Assembly (NCBI GenBank): GCA_026393835.1
Contig: JAPKZK010000185.1
Location: forward strand, 1-44,803
From: Candidatus Aminicenantota bacterium
Lineage (GTDB): Bacteria; Acidobacteriota; Aminicenantia; UBA2199
Direction: 5' to 3'
Length of the DNA: 44,803 nt
Positions within the stretch are counted from its first letter, which is position 1; each line of letters starts with the position of its first letter. Below the pieces are notes generated by a model. The model did no database searches, had not been told where the DNA came from, and saw only the letters and a program-made list of their open reading frames with translations. Made by a program: the position numbers and the translations under genes. Of the stretch, positions 32,692 through 41,485 are shown in pieces.

Positions 32692-32784
32692 TTTATCCTC
32701 CATAAATATTTTATTTTATTTTTATAACTTACAATAAAACAATACGGAAAAAAAATCAAGAGGGAAAACAAAGAAAAAAAATTA

Positions 32785-35700
32785 CTATTCTTTATCGATG
32801 GGGAGGTGGATATAAAATGTGGCGCCTTCACCGGCTTTGCTCTTAAAATAAAGTTTTCCTCCATATTTCTCCACGATGATACGGTATGAGAAATGCAACC
32901 CCTGCCCGACGCCTTTACCCACCTCTTTGGTGCTGAAAAAAGGGGTGAAAATATTATCTTTAATATTATCCGGGATTCCGGCGCCATTATCCGATATTTC
33001 CACGACGATTTCATCGCCCTCCGCCCCTTGCGCCTCTTGTCTGGTGATAATTTTTATTACTCCCCGTTTCCCGGTATCGGCAATGGCATCCGCTGCGTTA
33101 AGAAGCAGGTTGAGGAAGACCTGGTTTAACTCCCCGGCCCCGCAGCGGATGGGTTTGATATCCGGCGCAAATTGTGTTTCCACGTCCGCTGCTTTTTCGA
33201 TCCGGTTGTGCGCTACCACCAGCGTGGATTTCAGCAGTTCATTGAGGTTCGCCCTTCCTTCGCTGCCGTCCCCGGTATAGGCAAACTCATTCATGGATTT
33301 AACGATGTCGGATACCCTGGTGACGCCCGCAACGATTTGTTCCGAGGCTTTGGGTATCTCCTCGAGATAAAAATCGAAATCGCTGTTATCCAATAACTGT
33401 TTTATTTTTCCCAGGCTCGCCTGTCCCCCCTCGCGCCCTTCACGTTCCACTTCTTTTAGGGAATTCCTGGTTTCCAGGCAGTACCGGACCAGGCTGGCGA
33501 AGGCCTCCAGCAAGAACCGGCTGTTATCGCCGATAAACTGGAGGGGGGAACGTATCTCATGGGCAATTCCTGCGGCCATTTGCCCCAGGGCCTCCAATCT
33601 CCGGGAAAAGTCCCGCTGCATCTCCTCTTTCTTCCGGTGGGTAATATCCTCGGCCAAAAAAAGAAAACCGAAGGTTTTACCGGAACGGTCAATGATGGGA
33701 TTGATATTGGCCAGCAGTAGTTTCGTTTCACTGCCGGCGCCCGGCTGTACGCCCTGTAACGTCTGTACCGCATGTACCGCCTGTACTTGTATCTCGATGT
33801 TATTGGAAGGTTTATCGCTGTGCAGCCCCAACCGGATAATTTCGTCCAGCTTATCCATGGCCACATTCTTTTTTAAAAGTTCGTGAAACGATTGCTTCTT
33901 TGCTTCAGTCCCGGGGACGCCGAAAAGTTTCTCCGCCGGCCGGTTCCATTGCGATATTGTCCCATTGGCCTTTACGGCGATGAATATCGATGAGATGGCG
34001 GTGATTAATTTTTCATTTTCCGCATTGCGAAATATAGCCAGGTCCCTTGACTTTTCCATTTCATCCCGGGACTGGGTTAAAAGTTCCTGTACTCTTTCCT
34101 GTTCCGCCAGTTTTCTTCTCAACCACCGGGTCCGCCAAAGATAACCGGCAAATACCAGCAAGCAGCCCACGACAATAAGCATACCGCGGAACCACCAGGT
34201 CTGCCAGTAGGGCGGGAGAACGATTATTTTCAGCGTTGTCCCCCCCAGGTTCCAGGCGCCGTCATTATTGGAACCCCGGACTTTAAAAATGTACGATCCC
34301 GCAGCCAGGTTCATGTAGGAAGCGCGGCGCTTCCCAGCATCCACGCTTATCCAGTCGGGGTCGACTCCCTCTAATTTATAGTTGTACCGATTCTTCCCGG
34401 GGACGGTAAAATCCAGGGCCGAAAATTCGATGGATATGAAATTATCTTTATAATTAAGTACGATCTCATCCCCTGCATTGAAAATCTTTTTACTGAGAAC
34501 CCCGGGACCCGGGCTTTTAAGGGCCGATTCATTGAATACCTGGCACCCGGTAATGACAATGGGTGGGATCGTGTGGTTATCCGTAAGTTTGGCCGGATCA
34601 AAGGCATTAAACCCGTTAATTCCCCCGAAAAACATTTCGCCGGTGCGACTTTTCATGTAAGCGCCGTTGTTGAATTTATTGTGCTGCGTGCCGTCGCCGG
34701 CGTCATAGTTTTTGAATTTTTTGTTTACCGGGTCAAACCGCGATAATCCTTTATCGGTACTGAGCCACAGGCGGCCGGAATGATCTTCCAGTATTCCATA
34801 AACGGTATCCCCGGCCAGACCGTCTTTTTCTTTGTAATATTCGAATTGTTCCGTTTCCCGGTTAAATTTATTTAAACCGTTATCCGTACCGATCCACAAT
34901 GTCCCGGTGGAGTTCCTAAAAATGCAGCGGACATTATCGTTGCTCAAACTGCCGGGCGTATTCGCATCGTGCTTGTAGGAAGTGAATATTCCTTTTGCCC
35001 GGTCAAATTTATTAAGACCGCCGTTATAGACGCCGACCCAGAGTGGGCTGTCCTTTTCGCCCGGCTCTTCCAACAGCGTCATTATGTAATCGCTGCTGAG
35101 GGTGGTTTTGTCGTTGGGGGTGCAGAAATAATGTGTAAATCCCCGGTTCCGGGGGTCGAATCGATTCAGGCCCTTTTCGGTTCCGATCCAGAGGACCCCG
35201 GATATATCTTCATAAATGGCCAGGACAGTATCGTTGCTCAGGCTGTGGGGATTATTTTCATTATGCCTGGAATAAGAAAACCGTTCTTTTTTGCGATCGA
35301 ATTGTCCGAGGCCGCCGCCGTCGGTTCCTACCCACAGCGTCCCCCGGCTGTCTTCATTTATCGACAGTATTATATTACACTTAAAGCCGTCATCTCTCGG
35401 GCATTGGTATTTATAATGGGTAAAAATCTCTTTTTGCCTGTCGAACTTAGCCAGGCCTTCGCCGAAGGTCCCGACCCAAACAGCGCCGGCGCGATCCTCA
35501 TACAGGGAAAGAATAACATCATGTTTTAACGTTTCGGGTATGCCGGGATGACTGTAATAATGCCTGAAAATGCTTGTCCGCCTGTTATATTTATTAAGGC
35601 CGTCCCCCAGGGTCCCGATCCACAGGACACCGCTTTTATCTTCGTAAATGGCATTGACCATATCCCCGCTTAAACTGTAAGGATTATTACGAATATGTCG

Positions 35701-36645
35701 GTACCGGTAAAATGTTTCATTTTCCAGGCGATTAAGGCCCCCGCCGCGGGTACCGATCCATAGGGCTCCGGTAGAATCTTTAAAAATAGCATATACCCGG
35801 TCATGACTTAAACTGTGGGGGTTATTGCTTTCATATTTATAATGAGTAAATGTTCCTCCCGGTTTTGCCGGATCAAGTTTGTTGAGGCCCCCGTCGGTTC
35901 CGATCCACAAAACGCCGCTTTTATCGCCATAAATGGTAATTACGTGATCATCGCTGATGCTGTTGGGGTCCCGGGGGTCGTGTGTAAAATGGACAAATTG
36001 TTCTTTTTTTTTGTCGAAGCGGTTAAGCCCCCCCCCGTAGGTTCCGATCCAGAGCGCGCCATTTTCGTCTTCATAAATGGCCCGCACATTATTATGGCTC
36101 AACCCGGTAGAAACAGCAACAGTGGGGTTATTTTTATAAAAAAAAGGCGGCGCCGCGGCGGTCATTTTAATAAGTCCGTCGCCGTACGTTCCGACCCATA
36201 ATATCCCATCTTTATCTTCATGGATGGGGGAAACATCGATATCGTTTAAGTAATGTGAAAAATCCCCGGTCTCCCGGTTAAATTTATTAAGGCCCTTTTC
36301 AGTTCCGATCCACAGGGTTCCTTCCCGGTCTTCATAGATTGAATTGACGCTGTTATTGGATAATGACGTGGGAAACTGGGGATTGTTGGTAAATGCTTTA
36401 AAACTATATCCGTCATACTTCAGCAACCCGCTGGGAGTTCCCAGCCAAAGAAAGCCGTCCCGGTCCTGGAAAATGCACTTGATGACATCCGGTTCTCCCC
36501 CGCCGTCTACGGTAACCCTTTCAAACCTGATTTCGCTTTGTGCAAAAGCGACCGGTGTTAAATAGCCGAAGAGGATAGACCCGTATAGAATAATAAAAAT
36601 GCATCCACCGCAGGTTAAATTCCTTAATCCGATTCTCATCTTCAT
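32785..36645 (-). CDS. Periplasmic-propeller sensor histidine kinase 2
   Basis: 1286 aa. A signal anchor (CIFIILYGSILFGYLTPVAFA) is followed by about 14 propeller blades (repeated SLYEDRAGAVWVGT-like motifs), a Y_Y_Y domain (~735-800), a membrane helix (~817-837), PAS, HisKA with H1029 (GIAHEIRSPLQFIGDN) and HATPase_c (NQVFLNLLLNAADAI, DNGAGIP, GKGVGQGLHFSY). No receiver domain. The cytoplasmic half is closely similar to kinase 1, so they are recent paralogues. Kinase 2 has an extra Val/Gln-rich segment (VQAVHAVQTLQGVQ) within the PAS, encoded by a 9-12 bp repeat (33742-33795). A 74-aa small-protein gene lies 190 bp upstream and two more downstream. Confidence 0.93.
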   Translation of the reverse strand: MKMRIGLRNLTCGGCIFIILYGSILFGYLTPVAFAQSEIRFERVTVDGGGEPDVIKCIFQDRDGFLWLGTPSGLLKYDGYSFKAFTNNPQFPTSLSNNSVNSIYEDREGTLWIGTEKGLNKFNRETGDFSHYLNDIDVSPIHEDKDGILWVGTYGDGLIKMTAAAPPFFYKNNPTVAVSTGLSHNNVRAIYEDENGALWIGTYGGGLNRFDKKKEQFVHFTHDPRDPNSISDDHVITIYGDKSGVLWIGTDGGLNKLDPAKPGGTFTHYKYESNNPHSLSHDRVYAIFKDSTGALWIGTRGGGLNRLENETFYRYRHIRNNPYSLSGDMVNAIYEDKSGVLWIGTLGDGLNKYNRRTSIFRHYYSHPGIPETLKHDVILSLYEDRAGAVWVGTFGEGLAKFDRQKEIFTHYKYQCPRDDGFKCNIILSINEDSRGTLWVGTDGGGLGQFDRKKERFSYSRHNENNPHSLSNDTVLAIYEDISGVLWIGTEKGLNRFDPRNRGFTHYFCTPNDKTTLSSDYIMTLLEEPGEKDSPLWVGVYNGGLNKFDRAKGIFTSYKHDANTPGSLSNDNVRCIFRNSTGTLWIGTDNGLNKFNRETEQFEYYKEKDGLAGDTVYGILEDHSGRLWLSTDKGLSRFDPVNKKFKNYDAGDGTQHNKFNNGAYMKSRTGEMFFGGINGFNAFDPAKLTDNHTIPPIVITGCQVFNESALKSPGPGVLSKKIFNAGDEIVLNYKDNFISIEFSALDFTVPGKNRYNYKLEGVDPDWISVDAGKRRASYMNLAAGSYIFKVRGSNNDGAWNLGGTTLKIIVLPPYWQTWWFRGMLIVVGCLLVFAGYLWRTRWLRRKLAEQERVQELLTQSRDEMEKSRDLAIFRNAENEKLITAISSIFIAVKANGTISQWNRPAEKLFGVPGTEAKKQSFHELLKKNVAMDKLDEIIRLGLHSDKPSNNIEIQVQAVHAVQTLQGVQPGAGSETKLLLANINPIIDRSGKTFGFLFLAEDITHRKKEEMQRDFSRRLEALGQMAAGIAHEIRSPLQFIGDNSRFLLEAFASLVRYCLETRNSLKEVEREGREGGQASLGKIKQLLDNSDFDFYLEEIPKASEQIVAGVTRVSDIVKSMNEFAYTGDGSEGRANLNELLKSTLVVAHNRIEKAADVETQFAPDIKPIRCGAGELNQVFLNLLLNAADAIADTGKRGVIKIITRQEAQGAEGDEIVVEISDNGAGIPDNIKDNIFTPFFSTKEVGKGVGQGLHFSYRIIVEKYGGKLYFKSKAGEGATFYIHLPIDKE

Positions 36646-36701
36646 TTATTTTCCAGGTGTAATTGTAAAACAAAAAAAAATTTTAAGCAATCATAATAAT
36701 G

Positions 36702-36775
36702 AAAAAAAAAGGGGGTAGGCCCCCCTGACGAAGTGTGCGGTTCGGCGCAATCGCCCTGGAGCCTACCTCCCCCCT
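36702..36775 (-). terminator. Terminator after small protein D
   Basis: On the minus strand GGGGGAGGTAGGC pairs with GCCTACCCCC around a loop that itself can fold (GGCGATTGCGCC), followed by nine T. It separates gene D from kinase 2, so the kinase needs its own promoter or read-through. Confidence 0.75.
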
Positions 36776-36835
36776 AAAGATACATCGGTAAAACGGTGCA
36801 TTGTACATCGTGTATCGAAGTGGGTTGTTAGCGTG

Positions 36836-37060
36836 TTAGAGTTTCGGATACGCGACACAATCCCTGTCGATTTCAACGATGCCGCCGCCGCCGAGTATCG
36901 AAGCCAGGTGAGTGAGTGACATTTGCGCCACGTCCCGGTTCTGGTTTAATTCTTCCCAGTTCACGGTCTCGCCTGCTCCATTAGGAACGGTGTTGACAAA
37001 GTCTCTCAGTTTTGCTACGCAAACCTGGAGATTTGTCAGGTGGGTTTGTTGATTTTCCAT
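36836..37060 (-). CDS. 74-aa two-cysteine small protein, diverged copy D
   Basis: Again exactly 74 aa. The opening LTNLQVCVAKLRDFVN aligns with TSNAAVCLKAIKDYID of copies A-C, including the cysteine (C14 here). The end, LTHLASILGGGGIVEIDRDC, has C68 and the tail VAYPKL, aligning loosely with VEHLPLLLS...C...LPTI. A run of four Gly at 54-57 is unique to this copy and could be a processing site. RBS GGAGGG lies 5 nt before the ATG. It is located directly upstream of propeller kinase 2. Homology to A-C is my alignment by eye. Confidence 0.75.
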   Translation of the reverse strand: MENQQTHLTNLQVCVAKLRDFVNTVPNGAGETVNWEELNQNRDVAQMSLTHLASILGGGGIVEIDRDCVAYPKL

Positions 37061-37093
37061 GTTTCCCTCCTACAAATTTTTTTAACTGGTATA

Positions 37094-37122
37094 TATATAG
37101 AATAAAATTAAAAAAAAATCAA
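37094..37122 (-). promoter_or_regulatory. Promoter of small protein D
   Basis: On the minus strand TTGATT (37122-37117) and TATATA (37099-37094) with 17-bp spacing, 33 bp before the ATG. The -35 sequence is the same as that proposed for copies A and B. Confidence 0.5.
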
Positions 37123-37146
37123 CCACTAAAACCGGATTTTTGGTAT

Positions 37147-37190
37147 AAAAAAAAGGGCCGGCCCCCCATTTCCCCCAGGGAACCGGCCCC
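37147..37190 (-). terminator. Terminator after the YCF48-like protein gene
   Basis: On the minus strand GGGCCGG (37189-37183) pairs with CCGGCCC (37161-37155) and is followed by eight T. It ends the gene at 37275 and isolates small protein D as its own unit. Confidence 0.75.
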
Positions 37191-37274
37191 ATTTTTTCTC
37201 CCCCCACTGCTGCATTTGAATTTCAAACCCAACCGGGGTAAGATTTAAAACTGTGGGGCCACACTCGTTACTTA

Positions 37275-38225
37275 TCAAGCATCCGGTGTACTATACAGGA
37301 TAATATCCTGGCCCACCGCCACGAATCGATTGGCGCCGGCGTCATAACCGACGCCCCAGAGAGGCTCGGTTGTCAGCGGTGCAGGAACTTCCAGCGCCCA
37401 GGTCCTGCCATTGAGACTGTAGATCATGGCGCCGAAATTACCCACTGCCATATACATGGAATTGCCGTAAGTTACGGCATAGAGATGTTCCATCGTTATG
37501 CCCGGGTTTCTTTTGCTCCAGGAGGTACCGTTATCACTGATAAAAACCAGTCCATTTTTCGAAGTCGCCACGAATAAGTTATCATCGACGCCGTAAACGA
37601 CGTGGAAAAGGTAATATGGGAGGCTTAATGAATAATCTTTCCAACTATTCCCGTTAATGCTGGTAACGATTGCCCCATCATATCCCACGGCCACCCACAG
37701 GCCATGGAAAGCGCTGTAACAGACGCCATTCAGTCTTTTGTCCACCTTGGAATCTTTCGCGGCCCAGTGAATTCCATCCGAACTGTTATAAAGCATACCA
37801 TTGTCACCCACGGCGACAAACATACCGTTCCCATAACCGACACATTGGAAATTGTTTGATGTTTCAGGATCGGGATATCTCCTGGTCCAGGTAATGCCGT
37901 CGGGGCTGGTAATAATCGTACCGAAATGCCCCACAGCTACAAACATGCCGCTGCCATAGGTGACACAGTTAAGCGATTGGGGTATACCCGGATTCTGCTT
38001 AGTCCAGGTTACGCCGTCGGGGCTGGTTTTCACCAACCCGCCATCGCCTACCGTATCGCCGACGATAACCCACAGGGAATCTCCATAGGTAACGCCGTAT
38101 TGATGTTCATCCAGCGGCGGCGTCGTCGGGATTGGGGTCCATGTCTCCGCGCTCAAATTCACGGCTGCCAGCGACATACAGAACGCCACAGCCAAAATTG
38201 TTACGAAAAACTTTTTGTTTTCCAT
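37275..38225 (-). CDS. Secreted YCF48/BNR-like beta-propeller protein
   Basis: 316 aa from ATG 38225, set by AGGAGG 7 nt upstream; the longer frame to 38264 covers this RBS. A signal peptide (FFVTILAVAFCMSLAAVNLSA) is cleaved after AxxxxA-type sites. The rest is about seven repeats of the form V-T-Y-G-x-x-x-(F/W)-V-A-V-G-x-x-G-x-I-x-x-S-x-D-G-x-x-W, as in YCF48 and sialidase-like propellers. It is probably periplasmic or surface-exposed and may bind proteins or glycans. It sits between the propeller-AraC sensor and small protein D, in the same direction. Confidence 0.85.
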   Translation of the reverse strand: MENKKFFVTILAVAFCMSLAAVNLSAETWTPIPTTPPLDEHQYGVTYGDSLWVIVGDTVGDGGLVKTSPDGVTWTKQNPGIPQSLNCVTYGSGMFVAVGHFGTIITSPDGITWTRRYPDPETSNNFQCVGYGNGMFVAVGDNGMLYNSSDGIHWAAKDSKVDKRLNGVCYSAFHGLWVAVGYDGAIVTSINGNSWKDYSLSLPYYLFHVVYGVDDNLFVATSKNGLVFISDNGTSWSKRNPGITMEHLYAVTYGNSMYMAVGNFGAMIYSLNGRTWALEVPAPLTTEPLWGVGYDAGANRFVAVGQDIILYSTPDA

Positions 38226-38307
38226 CTTCTTTCCTCCTAATGTTTTTATATTTTCATTTTTCATTTTTGATATCCTCGTTTGCTCACGTCAATAATATAA
38301 CCTATCT

Positions 38308-38351
38308 AAAAAAAAAGTGGTCAAAAAGGATAATACTTGACCTTTTTTTTT
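38308..38351. terminator. Weak bidirectional hairpin with A/T runs
   Basis: GGTCAA (38319-38324) pairs with TTGACC (38337-38342), flanked by nine A on the left and nine T on the right, so a U-run follows the stem on either strand. The stem is only 6 bp. Confidence 0.4.
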
Positions 38352-38381
38352 CAATTTGTTTGATTAGCGGCGTTCTTGAAA

Positions 38382-38405
38382 AGTCAAAATTTATAAATTT
38401 TGACT
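38382..38405 (-). terminator. 24-bp perfect palindrome after the propeller-AraC gene
   Basis: AGTCAAAATTTA followed by its exact reverse complement, starting 9 nt beyond the stop codon and followed on the minus strand by TTTTC. Position suggests a terminator; the perfect symmetry would also suit a protein-binding site. Confidence 0.5.
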
Positions 38406-38413
38406 CCGCTCCA

Positions 38414-41293
38414 TCATTTGGATTTGTTTGTACACGCGATTTTAGATTTGGGATTTCGAGTTTTCCTATACTCGCTGGGCGTCATCCCGGTACATTTCTT
38501 GAATACGCCGTAGAAAGCGGCTTTCGTATTATAGCCCACTTCAAATGCGATAGAAATCACTTTCCGGTCCGCCCAGTCCGGATCGACCAACAGTTTCCTG
38601 GCCTCTTCGATCCGGTAATTATTAATGTAATCCGGGAAAGTGATGTTCAATTTCTCATTAAGCAGTTGGGACAATAGATGGGGCGTGATCGATAATTTCT
38701 CAGCCAGGTACTGCAAAGAAATCGATTCTTCCCGGTAGAGTTTTTCCAGTTCCATCAGGTAAGAAAGTTTTTTGATACACTGTTCCGCAAATAAAGGATT
38801 TATGGCGGTTCGTTTGGAATCTTCGGTTTTGGGGAACAGCGGTTTCAGCCTTTTATATAAAAAATATCCCGCCCATCCCAGGCCCGCTAGCAGGATTAGC
38901 ATCCCCAGTTTAAAAAGCAGGGTTTCATAAATTGGGGATTTTAAAGTAAATGCAAAAGAAACCCCGGTTTCATTCCATACACCATCGCTGTTGCAGGCTG
39001 TGACAGAGAACGAGTATGCGCCCGGGGCCAGGTCTTTATAATGCGCCGCGCGTCTTTTCCCGGGTCTAAGAAAGACCCAGTCCATGTCTGATCCTTCCAG
39101 TTTGTATTTGAAGGTTACCTTTTCCGGGGACAAGAAAGTAGGGGCAGTAAACAGGAACACCACATCTTGTATTTTTTTAAAAACATTTTTCTTGCCGTCC
39201 TGGCCGTAACATTCCCGGGGGACAGCGAGGCCGTTCAAAAGCGCCGCTTCGATGACCACCGGCGGTGGGATCTTGTTTATATTAATTTTCCCCGGGTTCA
39301 CCACGGCGATATCTTTCCTGGTGATAAACCGGAGTTCCCCCGTTTGCGTTTTAAGCGCCGAATGCCTTGAGAACATATTGTTGAATTCGATGCTCCTCAT
39401 ACCGTCGGAAATTCCGAAAGCCGTGCAGTTGATGTAACTCCCCCGGCCGTCGGCCAACTCGTTCAATTCGTTCTTCGACGCCCTGAGGACGCCGCTGTCA
39501 CTCATCATCCAGAGATTCCCCCAGCCGTCTTCAAAAACCTGGTAGATAAAATTACTGGCCATTCCTTCCTTTGTGGTATAAGAAGTAAGCGTTCCGTTTT
39601 TAAACCGTTTCAACCCTGCACCATGGGTGGCGATCCAGTACGCTCCGCCCCCGGCCGAAGATTGCGAATCCCCGCTGTCGTCCTGGACAATGCACGTGAC
39701 CGGGATGTCACGGCACGATCCCGTCATTTTATTATTTATAAACTCATAGTTTTTGTTTTCCATAACCATGATCCCTTTGTCCGTGGCCAGCAGGATATTA
39801 TGATTTTTATCTTCATAAACGTTATGAACCTTTCTCGGTAACCCCCCACCGGTCTTAAAAGATTCCAGCCTACGCGTACTCCGGCTGTACCGGCTCACAC
39901 CCCCGGCGGTAGCGAACCAGAGATTATCTTTACTATCTTTAAATATTGAAATCACCATATTATCCGCCAGGCCGTCCCGCGTCGTGAAATTGGTAAACCG
40001 CCCCGCTTCTTCCATGAAGACCCCTTTGCCGTTGGCGCCCAGCCACAGGTTGCCCGAACTGTCTTCAGCGATGGCAGAGATGCCTGTGTCTGAGATTCCC
40101 GGTATCTCCAGGGTTTTGATCGCCGTACAGTTTTTGCAGCAGTACAATTTCCCGGACAGCGTACCGATCCAGGTATTTCCCAACCGGTCTTCATACAGCG
40201 AAAAGATAATTTCCTCCTGTCTCTTTTCCTGGAGTTGGAGTGTACAGGATGAGAACCTGGCGGCCTTTAGCTGCCATATCCCCCCCTCATAGGCGCCGAC
40301 CCATAAGGAGTTTTCCCTGCCATTGAACAGGCAGGTAATGGCATGGTTTTTCAGTAGGTCAACCCTGGAAAAAGAGGCAGACGCGGCCTGTTTTTTTTCC
40401 CACCGGCTCAAGCCGTTGGCTGTTCCTACCCAGAGATTGCGGTCTTCGTCTTCCAGGATACTTATAATATAGTCGCCGGCCAATCCGTGCCGCGTCGTAT
40501 AAACGTAGGTTTTGTTGTCTTTCGTCGTCGCCCGGAACAGGCCCTTATTGGTCCCTATCCATAAATCCTTATCCCGGTCTTCATACATGGTAATGATCAA
40601 ATAACCTTTGCCGAGACCTTCTATTTCATATTTAGAAAACCCTTCGCCGCGGAAAATATATACCCCGTTTTCACGGGTTCCGAACAGCAAATTTCCCCCG
40701 GCATCCTCTACGATGGCATTGATTTTTTTACCCCCCAGGCCGTGGGATGCGTTGAAAGCGGAAAACCGGCCGTTGGCAAACCGGTTCAAATAGCCGACGT
40801 CGAAACTGATCCAGAGGTTGCCTTTTACATCTTCATCGATAACCCGGATGCGGTCGGCGGTTATCCCGTCTTTGGCCGTTAATGTCACAAACAGGCGGGT
40901 TTTATAGTCGTATTGTGTTAAGCCGGCGGAACTCCCGATCCAGAGAATCCCTGTTCTATCCACAAACAGTGCGTCCGGCAAGGTTTTTTGGGGGGAATCA
41001 TCCCCATTTTCGAGGAAACCGATGGCCGTGAATTTCAGTCCGTCGAACCGGGTCAGGCCTTTGGTGGTGGTAATCCACAAATAACCGTCCGGCGTTTGGG
41101 TTATGGCCAGGACGCTGTTGCCCGGCAGCCCGTCGGCCGTCTCCCAGCGGTCCACCAGGTATTCCTGGGTATATTTATCGGGTCCCTGCGCCCATAAACC
41201 TTCCCCAGGAAAATGAAGTGCAGGCAATGCAGCGATAAGGATACCCATCAACAGAAAAACCCCTTTTCTTCTCTTATTTTTGTACATTTTCAC
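38414..41293 (-). CDS. Membrane propeller sensor fused to an AraC-type regulator
   Basis: 959 aa. A signal anchor (GVFLLMGILIAALPALHF) leads to about 12-14 propeller blades (IISILEDEDRNLWVGTANGL-like), a Y_Y_Y domain (~715-785, FKYKLEGSDMDWVFL), a membrane helix (~793-814, LGMLILLAGLGWAGYFLY), and a cytoplasmic AraC/XylS helix-turn-helix domain (~850-945) with YLAEKLSITPHLLSQLLNEKL and the second helix pair IAFEVGYNTKAAFYGVFKKCTGMTPSEYRK. There is no kinase, receiver or phosphorelay, so signal would pass straight from periplasm to DNA. It is preceded by the 49-aa lanthipeptide-like gene (192-bp gap). Confidence 0.93.
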   Translation of the reverse strand: MKMYKNKRRKGVFLLMGILIAALPALHFPGEGLWAQGPDKYTQEYLVDRWETADGLPGNSVLAITQTPDGYLWITTTKGLTRFDGLKFTAIGFLENGDDSPQKTLPDALFVDRTGILWIGSSAGLTQYDYKTRLFVTLTAKDGITADRIRVIDEDVKGNLWISFDVGYLNRFANGRFSAFNASHGLGGKKINAIVEDAGGNLLFGTRENGVYIFRGEGFSKYEIEGLGKGYLIITMYEDRDKDLWIGTNKGLFRATTKDNKTYVYTTRHGLAGDYIISILEDEDRNLWVGTANGLSRWEKKQAASASFSRVDLLKNHAITCLFNGRENSLWVGAYEGGIWQLKAARFSSCTLQLQEKRQEEIIFSLYEDRLGNTWIGTLSGKLYCCKNCTAIKTLEIPGISDTGISAIAEDSSGNLWLGANGKGVFMEEAGRFTNFTTRDGLADNMVISIFKDSKDNLWFATAGGVSRYSRSTRRLESFKTGGGLPRKVHNVYEDKNHNILLATDKGIMVMENKNYEFINNKMTGSCRDIPVTCIVQDDSGDSQSSAGGGAYWIATHGAGLKRFKNGTLTSYTTKEGMASNFIYQVFEDGWGNLWMMSDSGVLRASKNELNELADGRGSYINCTAFGISDGMRSIEFNNMFSRHSALKTQTGELRFITRKDIAVVNPGKININKIPPPVVIEAALLNGLAVPRECYGQDGKKNVFKKIQDVVFLFTAPTFLSPEKVTFKYKLEGSDMDWVFLRPGKRRAAHYKDLAPGAYSFSVTACNSDGVWNETGVSFAFTLKSPIYETLLFKLGMLILLAGLGWAGYFLYKRLKPLFPKTEDSKRTAINPLFAEQCIKKLSYLMELEKLYREESISLQYLAEKLSITPHLLSQLLNEKLNITFPDYINNYRIEEARKLLVDPDWADRKVISIAFEVGYNTKAAFYGVFKKCTGMTPSEYRKTRNPKSKIACTNKSK

Positions 41294-41404
41294 TCGTTAC
41301 TCTTTCCCATGCAGCGTTATAATATTAAAAGAAATAAAGGAAAATTTCAATAGGGATTTCACTTTTATTATTTTTTTTGTTTTTTTTGAAACAGGCCGAC
41401 GATA

Positions 41405-41439
41405 TTGGAGTAATGGCTGTCTCATGACCATTACTCCAA
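41405..41439 (-). terminator. 12-bp perfect hairpin downstream of the 49-aa peptide gene
   Basis: TTGGAGTAATGG (41405-41416) and CCATTACTCCAA (41428-41439), with an 11-nt loop, 47 bp after the peptide stop. T-rich sequence lies about 25 bp further on. It may end or attenuate the transcript before the propeller-AraC gene. Confidence 0.55.
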
Positions 41440-41485
41440 CATCATAGTCGCTTTGTTTGTTGCACGCCGGGCGAGGCGGTCAGCG

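Larger units (their letters stand above)
32095..32772. repeat. Tandem duplication (372-bp period) of small-protein gene plus upstream region
   Basis: About 305 bp at 32095-32399 and 32467-32771 are nearly identical, covering the full gene, its RBS and about 70 bp upstream (including AAAACAATACG and the A-run). The high identity in both coding and non-coding parts shows the duplication is recent or kept by gene conversion. The third copy at 31801 is older but retains AAAACAATACG upstream. Confidence 0.85.

Noticed and set aside
32682..33014. 110-codon minus-strand frame between kinase 2 and small protein B
   Set aside because: Mostly a shadow of the kinase HATPase domain in another frame; its end only touches the small protein's RBS.
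37198..37260. tRNA-like GGGGCCACACTCG region
   Set aside because: No acceptor/T-arm pairing or anticodon loop could be built; no tRNA was found anywhere in the window.
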